A stretch of DNA of 64,000 bases, taken from contig NC_092675.1 in assembly GCF_964355755.1 (NCBI RefSeq), positions 9,313,312 through 9,377,311 of the forward strand, read 5' to 3'. Within the stretch, counting starts at the first letter, position 1. Each line of letters begins with the position of its first letter. Shown here piece by piece: positions 57,601-64,000 of the stretch. The stretch comes from Antedon mediterranea (Eukaryota > Echinodermata > Crinoidea > Comatulida > Antedonidae). The notes under the pieces were generated by a model. The model was not told where the DNA came from. It worked only from the letters and a program-made list of their open reading frames with translations, and ran no database searches. The position numbers were made by a program, and so were the translations under genes.

Positions 57601-60600
57601 GGATATTAAAATTAACAAACTACTATGGAACAATTTTTGATAATACGTTTAAAGGCTACATACCAGAAATTATACCCTTTTTTCACTTTTGTAAATTTGA
57701 TCATCCCTTTTGTCTTGTCTATAAAGTATATACAGTATATATATTTTGTTACAAAATAATCAGAAGTATATTTGATTGAAAAAACAGTCCATAAAAATAA
57801 GGGGTTTGCCAAATTTATAAAAGAAAGAGAGAAAAAAATACATTATAATGTAGGTCTACATCAAATGACTCATTGTATGAATAACAATAAGGTAGTTTCC
57901 TTTATTTTATGCTAATTAATATATAAAATTTGATGAAAATGTTTTTATCATGATTTCATGCTAACGCTGGTTATTAAATAAATACAATGATATTATATCA
58001 TATGGTTATTGTTAATGATAATTTTTTTATGTTGAGTTAAAGATGTATTGTCTCCCTGAAAAACTAATTCTTAACAAAGTTTTTTGAATATTTGCCATTC
58101 TAATGTCAAGTTATAAAAAATTGTATTTACCTGAAAAAATTTAAAGCAAAAAATAGTTAAATTGGCTGCCAGGCAATTGGTTTTTTGTTGAATTTAACTG
58201 CTTATTCCGTCGTTTTAAACATTATTTAATTAATTTTTTTTCTACGGAAGTGAATAACTTTATTAAAACTACAAAATAACCGATTTAAAATCTGACTTTA
58301 TTAATCTTCATTTTTCATGTTTTTGCGGGACAATACATCTTTAATAATGTTTTACCTGAAGATGCCTTCCTCTGTTAGACCATTTTTTCGCAGATAATCC
58401 ACGCATGTTTCCACTACATACGGAATTAACCTGGTTGTTGTATCACTTTCATCTGTTATTGTATCTTCTAAACTTTGGCCAAACACACCTAAATTTCATA
58501 GAGATCAATCAAGCATTTTGTTTATTTAAAAATTCGGATTACTTTAAAATAAAAAATGCTTAAAACATCAAAAAAATGCTTCAGGTCATCTACCTTTCTT
58601 TAATGCGTAAGTTAGTTTGGATTCTAGGTAACAGCCTAGGCCTACATGATCCCTACAGCTAATCACATTATGTTTGAAATAAAAAACACATGGAATTCTG
58701 ATAAATCCATGCATAAAAAGGAAACTAAAATCCTCTATCTATCACTTTTTATCCAAAGGAATGACAATATGGCATGCCACGTTATCTGCTTATCTGCTAT
58801 TAGAGGGGGTCTTTGATCTGTCAACGGCCTAGAGATTTTCTTTAATGAAAATTCTGACGCACTTTGCGGTAAGGAGACTCATTTCCAGCTTAAATCCCAC
58901 AGCTCCTGAGACGCAATGACTAAACAGGATATCACATGGCTGTATGTCTTTAGTATATTTTTTTAATCTCAAATATTATCTCAAAAAAGATGAAACTGAT
59001 TATTCTTGTCTGAAAATGTGTTCTACATTCGACTAGGTGATAGTACAAGAGTTTATAAAAGCGTAGCATCAACAAGCAGTGGCATAACACAGACACTTGA
59101 GGCCGCTGGTTTATAGACATTAAGTGGACCTCTCACGCTGGGGGTCTGAAACGTTTTTAGGTTTTTTAAACATATTTTAAAGCTCAGGTACAGGCATGAA
59201 TTTTAAATATAATATTTGAAGTTGAATAAAAATATCAGAAATGTAATATTCAAGTTATATTACCTATATTTAGTTATCTGATAACATTTTTTACCACACC
59301 GTTTATTTTTCATAGCTTTTTAAAATTCCTCTCTATTTACAAAATTTGTGTACAAAAGAATAGAGATTTTTCTGTGTAATTTGAACTATCCCCCCACTGA
59401 TAAGAAAGTGCTTATTTTCAAAAAGCTCGTGTAACACAAATAAAATCCCCAAAATTATGAAACATAGGGGAAACTATAGATCGATAATTATTGGAATGTA
59501 TGATCAATAGAAATTTTTTTGCCCGCACCTGGCCTTTAATGTCTGTTTTTTTCCTCTGGCCATTGCACAGCGGCCCCTGGGTTTACCCAGTGAGTGCTCA
59601 TATGCGTTGTGCCACTGTCAACAAGAATGTTTCCAAGATATGTAAAACGCAAATACACAATGACAAAAAGTTTTTCAATGACATTTTTCGTATTAAAATT
59701 GTCAACTTACATGCTGCTGCTGCTGCCGCCGCTACTGAACTACTAAGCACTTCCTAATTGCTTACTTGTACAAAATATTTGGGAAGGTGTAACCTAACAG
59801 TACTACTATCACAATATATGGTAATTATTTTAATATTTATCAACAAGGTTGCAAATTTGTACCTCCTCTTATCCTTCGTATTTGCCTTTCCCATTTTTCT
59901 GCTTCAAACTGACTAGCAGCACAGAGACTCAAAGGTTTGTTGTAGCAACCATTCACTGGTTTCTGGTCATTTCCTGGAAACAATTAAACAGAAAGAAACA
60001 TTCATTTTAATTTTTTTTTTAATGTGAAAAATTAACAGTAAATTGTAATAGCAATAATATATACACTTAATATAAAAATCAAAAAATATATATTGTAGTA
60101 TTTTTATTGATTCTGAACATTTCATATAATTATAGAGTAGCAACAGCTAAAATTCTAATCTGAAGGATGAGATATGTACATTATACCCTTAAGTGTTATA
60201 ATATTTCTGTTTGTGTGTGTTTAGATAAACAACTGTTGGATTGACTCTCTGATAAATATATTAAAGTGGTTGTGATTTTATTATCGCTATAAAAGTGAAT
60301 TCCCACATCAATGAACATTCATTCTTTTTGACAGCTTACTCCAGACAAAATACAACAAATGTCCTCAGTGAAACAGCCATGAACATTGACGATCTAACAG
60401 ATAACTCCAAAATAAAAAAGATTAAAAACATTTAAGCCTGGTGTACATTATCATGTTGACGAGCAGACTCTTTGAATTGGACAGGGTCAGACCCTCTGCC
60501 TTACTCACATCAATTGCACAGGGTCGGAACCCCTACCTTACTCACATCCTTGTGTGCTTAATCTAGATATAAATTTTCTTCAAAATTGAACTGAAATAAA

Positions 60601-61970
60601 ATTAATAAAGTATATCTAATATAGAAGATTATTGGATATATCAAAAACTTGACATTTGACCTAAACTGGTTAATAATTAATAATAATATAACCATGAGAC
60701 GTTTATTAAGGTCATTTGGGAATAAGGAGGTAAGTTATCCATCCCCCACTAACTTTCCCTATTAGTCCTATATAAACCTGATTATTCCTATATGATATAT
60801 TTATTAATTTAATATGGTGAGTAACTGTCAAACAGTCCCTATAGAATTATTATTATTATATAGTAGGTCTAAACAAAGAAAATATCAAAATAATAACTGA
60901 TAATATTTATAGTAATATAACACGTCGTTGACAAAGATTAATTGAGTGTGATAGATCTTTATATTATGTTTAATAATAATTTTTTAATTGTGAAGCCCAT
61001 ACCTGGTTTTATATCGAGGATGCAGCCTTCTGGTTCATCTGGTTGTGAAGCTAATCTGGAACTAAGCTTTGTACCCTCTAAAGGCATCGAACCTAGAAGT
61101 TTGAAGTAATGAAGGTGACCATCTGCAAGCACGAACCAACACTTTTGCCATGACTTGAATAGCACCCCTTGATGTGTCTTCAGCCACCCACTGTACAGTA
61201 TATCTGTGGCATTTGTGTTGAAAACTGGTTCCGGAAGAATCTTAGCAGCTGGGTCAGTCTGAAAATAGAATTATTTTATATATTAAATATAAAGGGAAAC
61301 ATACAACACTGTATTACTTTATCTTAAATAAGTTCAGTGGCTTAAGACCCCTTGTTTAATTAGCACTCCTCAAGTGCCCTCCAATGCTGGGTAGTTGCAT
61401 TGGACTGCTCATGCTCTGGTGCGCCGTGACCTCTGGGCCCCTGGGTTTAGCCAGTGAACACTCATAGCTGTTACCCCATAGTTTTGTTGGGTTGTGATTC
61501 TCACACAGCATAGCCCTTATAGTTGTCTACTGTTTTTTACTGTAGTTATGAAGCTTTCATTTATATGTCTTTGGGACTGAAACCTTTTAGCGAACAATAA
61601 AAGAGAACACAACTCATATAACAGCAAGAATTAGAGGAAGTTTCAAATCTAATAAACTACATATTTTCCACCACATTTCAACTGACAAGCCAAGACTGGA
61701 TGGTTTCCCCTTGAATACAAACTATATAATAAGTTTAAATTTATCGGTCAGCACAGTACCTGGATATTACAACTTTTTCCCTTGATATCTCTAAAGACCC
61801 ATAATGTGTTTGTATTAGTGGGCGTGTCAAGGTCTAAATGTGACCATAATCTAATTAATTTACTTTCATTCTTTCCATAAACAAACGGTCTCTTTTGGGT
61901 TGAGTTCTTTCTTTGAAAGCGAAGAATGTAATTTTTGAGTTGAAGACGGACTTTCAACACATTTTGAAAT
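54685..61970 (-). CDS. PH-RhoGAP-coiled-coil protein (ARHGAP22/24/25 type), 5' incomplete
   Basis: CDS complement(join(54685..54795, 56508..57585, 58356..58488, 59863..59973, 61003..61258, 61760..61970)), about 633 codons. A PH domain begins YSGWLKTHQGVLFKSWQKCW FVL and ends near EKWERQIRRI. GVFGQSLEDTI and TEEGIFR (arginine finger) open the RhoGAP domain, which continues through DVHTVASLLKRYF, LPEPVVPW, NYNLLKFLCDFL and LANVFAPHILRP. A disordered linker and a C-terminal coiled coil (QLLLLQKKLTQKEEDF, then EEQSRRLLQEVDSLRKRL) end the protein. It should stimulate GTP hydrolysis by Rac/Rho-type GTPases. The first listed exon (70 codons, LKVRLQLKNYILRFQ to FRDIKGKSCNIQ) starts in phase 2 and is not part of the vertebrate layout I know. 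Exons upstream are unresolved. Confidence 0.9.
55477..55611. mobile_element. GCTCTGTCTACACTATCAAAC-family MITE, copy 4
   Basis: AAAGCTTTCTACACTATCAA on the left, AGATAGTGTAGACAGAGCTT on the right. In a RhoGAP intron. Confidence 0.75.
55668..55805. mobile_element. GCTCTGTCTACACTATCAAAC-family MITE, copy 5
   Basis: AAGCTTAGTCTACACTATAT on the left, GTTTGATAGTGTAGACAGAG on the right; 57 bp from copy 4. Confidence 0.8.
58035..58344. mobile_element. TTAAAGATGTATTGTCTCC MITE, intact copy
   Basis: TTAAAGATGTATTGTCTCCC on the left and GGGACAATACATCTTTAA on the right are inverted, with similarity continuing inward (CTGAAAA; TTCATTTTTCATGTTTT). About 310 bp. Its right end is 11 bp from the splice donor of the exon at 58356. 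Confidence 0.75.
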
Positions 61971-63654
61971 CTGATTTAAATGTCAAAGATTAAAAACATA
62001 TTATTATTATTATAGATAATTTAGACATTAAAATCAGGAAGACTAATTTCTAATTCATGCATTAGTTCAGAATACAATAATAGCTGTATTTTAATTCAAC
62101 CATTGGCTGTGTGTTGGCAATCAGAAATAAAAAAAAATTACAACATTCTGATGAATTCTTCATGCCAATTTAAATATCCGTTGTTTCCTTATCATCAATT
62201 AAATAAATTAAATCCTTAGTTTAAGGTTTAGTAACATTTTAATATGATAAAGGTTTTAGAGTAGTAATGTTTATTTTGATACTAAAATAAATAAAACTGA
62301 CTCTTGATATTAAAGGTAGCTGTCTCTGTGAATCTACAGATAGATGGTCTAAAACTGAAGCACCAAAATAAAGGGGTGAGTTTTTCCCTTGAACATTTTG
62401 TGTGAAAACATTAATATAAAGTTGGGGTTTTGTGTCAGTATGAAGCGAAAGAATAAAGAATACTGGTCAGGTTTAAGACTGTCTTTTTGTTTTTTTAGAG
62501 ATGTAGAAATAAGTGAAAGAGATTGCCATCTTCCTTGATGATTCAACTCTTACTTTCACTTCTTATCTTTTCTTCCCTTCAACAACTGTTCATTCCATCA
62601 GTCAAATGCCAGATGTATAATGGTTTTTAATACTTTGAATTTTAACTTTTTGTAAAATATAAAAAGGTAGAAATATATTCTTTATAAGTTCTTATAGAAA
62701 TTATAAATGGTTAAACTATAATAATAGACCTACTATATATTTAAGGGTGGGAAACAGATGGAGAAGGGGCTTCCATACAGTTGAAATGGCAACTTGTACA
62801 TTCAACAAAACAATATTCCAAGTTTTACAAAGATTAATTAAACTAAAAATATCTATGGTAATAAAACCTATAAATGGTTGATTTAAAGTACATCCAGGTT
62901 TGTGTTAAATATGTAAGTTTTATAATATATTGAAAAAAAAGGTTTATTTGTATAAAAATCTCATGAGAACTAAAGATGTTTCTATCAATTATACTTTGTT
63001 ATTTGGAAATGCACCACACTATGTTAATGTATTCCTCTCTCAACAGTCAATCAAAATGTATTAAACACTTTAAAGAAACGTTGTGGTAAGTGTTAAACTA
63101 AAACCAGAAAACAGTTGTAAATAGTTGTATGGTTTTAAAATCACTCAACAGCCTAGAAAAGTCTTCCGTTTTCTCCATCATCTGGAGTTTTTTTTTCAGT
63201 GTTAATTTAAAACTGATGAAATAAAGAGAGCAGACATAAGGAAGTAATGATAACTAAATTTGTTGTTTCATAAAAGCAGAAACAGAACAAAATACAGAGT
63301 ATGGAGTCGTTGTATGTAAAGAGTTTACTGATCACACAAGTACTTGTATATCAGTTTAACTTGGATTTGATGTGATTCAAATGAGTTTTCATTTTCTATA
63401 AAGGACTAAGTGCATGTGAACAGAGGGTTAAGAGAAATCATACATGGGATAAATGCAATATTACATTAATTTTGGAAATTGGCCAGCCAAAGTAAGCCAA
63501 AACCAAAAACTAAAAAAGGTTTTCTCTTAAGACAACTACTTGAATGACATATGCCAGAGAACATGTGGTTGGAGAAACATGCCATAACAGTATTACTACA
63601 AGGATTTAAAGGCCTAATGTCAATATAGATTCTGGTCTTTGTCTTCAGGTTTTC
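61971..63654. other. 5' flank of the RhoGAP gene, no confirmed exon
   Basis: A candidate start exon is 63150-63181 (-), MMEKTEDFSR with the next codon split at a weak GTTGAG donor in phase 2, which would join the exon at 61970 in frame. Nothing else supports it. The minus ORF at 62349-62546 shows no domain. Confidence 0.25.
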
Positions 63655-64000
63655 TTAACACATTGACTGCCAAGGCATTTTCCGTAATTTCTGTCCCAGT
63701 GCCAAGTCCCGTTTACATATTAAATTACAGTTTGAAAGTGTAACATCTGGTCACAGACTATCATGATGTCATTCAAAATACGATGGCGGGAAAAACCGTT
63801 GAGACGTATAAATACGTCACTGGCAATGGTCCAACAATTTTATTGACTTTGCCAGGAACGTAAATATACGTCAGGGATTTTCCGCGCTAAAATCGGTCAA
63901 ACTGTTCATATACGTCATTGTCCACGCTCATACGTCATTGTCCACGTGCATGCGGTACATCATTGCCCACATTGCTGTTCACAATGGCGGAAAACATTAG
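63655..64000. mobile_element. piggyBac-like repeat end, cut by the window edge
   Basis: TTAACACATTGACTGCCA at 63655 has the TTAA target plus a CAC-type terminus typical of piggyBac-related MITEs. Inside, TACGTCA words recur (CATACGTCATTGTCCACG in tandem near 63907-63945). The other end is not in the window. Confidence 0.4.

Overview
The window is nuclear DNA from an animal, almost certainly a marine invertebrate. Genes are split by GT-AG introns, the sequence is AT-rich, and mobile-element debris is dense. Stretches of overlapping CTAG/AGGCCTAG words, Penelope-like and BEL/Pao retroelements, and conserved genes close to their vertebrate orthologues suggest an invertebrate deuterostome such as an echinoderm. 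That placement is an inference and was not tested. All exon joins were rebuilt by hand from splice sites and phase; in the three conserved genes every junction keeps frame.

Layout. 1-1904: 5' part of a BEL/Pao retrotransposon on the minus strand. 3020-8287: a two-exon protein kinase gene (+) whose intron holds a 3.8-kb inverted pair of decayed transposon copies. 8744-8918: first exon of a methyltransferase (-). 9300-12290: tRNA-derived SINEs next to a decayed Penelope-like element. 12290-21290: no recognisable protein gene, but several tandem arrays, a TIR element made of GTCTC minisatellite with a 9-bp target duplication, a 205-bp satellite, a long-TIR element and a 42-45-bp minisatellite. 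21301-33908: complete GTF2F1 (TFIIF alpha/RAP74), 13 exons (-), with MITEs, SINEs, a 46-bp array and two TIR elements in its introns. 33968-35668: chained inverted duplications at the GTF2F1 5' end. 37262-39119: two-exon gene (+) for a SAP-domain protein with paired CxxC motifs. 42821-50065: complete nine-exon ATG4C/D-type autophagy protease (-). 50842-51900: a SINE and a second Penelope-like fragment with a hammerhead-like core. 54685-61970: PH-RhoGAP-coiled-coil gene of the ARHGAP22/24/25 type (-), 5' end unresolved. 61971-64000: noncoding, ending in a piggyBac-like repeat.

GTF2F1 (transcription), ATG4 (autophagy) and the RhoGAP (Rho GTPase signalling) are ordinary host genes with no evident functional link. 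No operon-like or defence-like system was found. The most unusual material is in the repeats: elements whose body is a minisatellite sharing sequence with their own ends, arrays that appear to have grown from MITE ends, long inverted duplications, and repeated tail-to-tail joining of a tRNA-derived SINE with Penelope-like elements.
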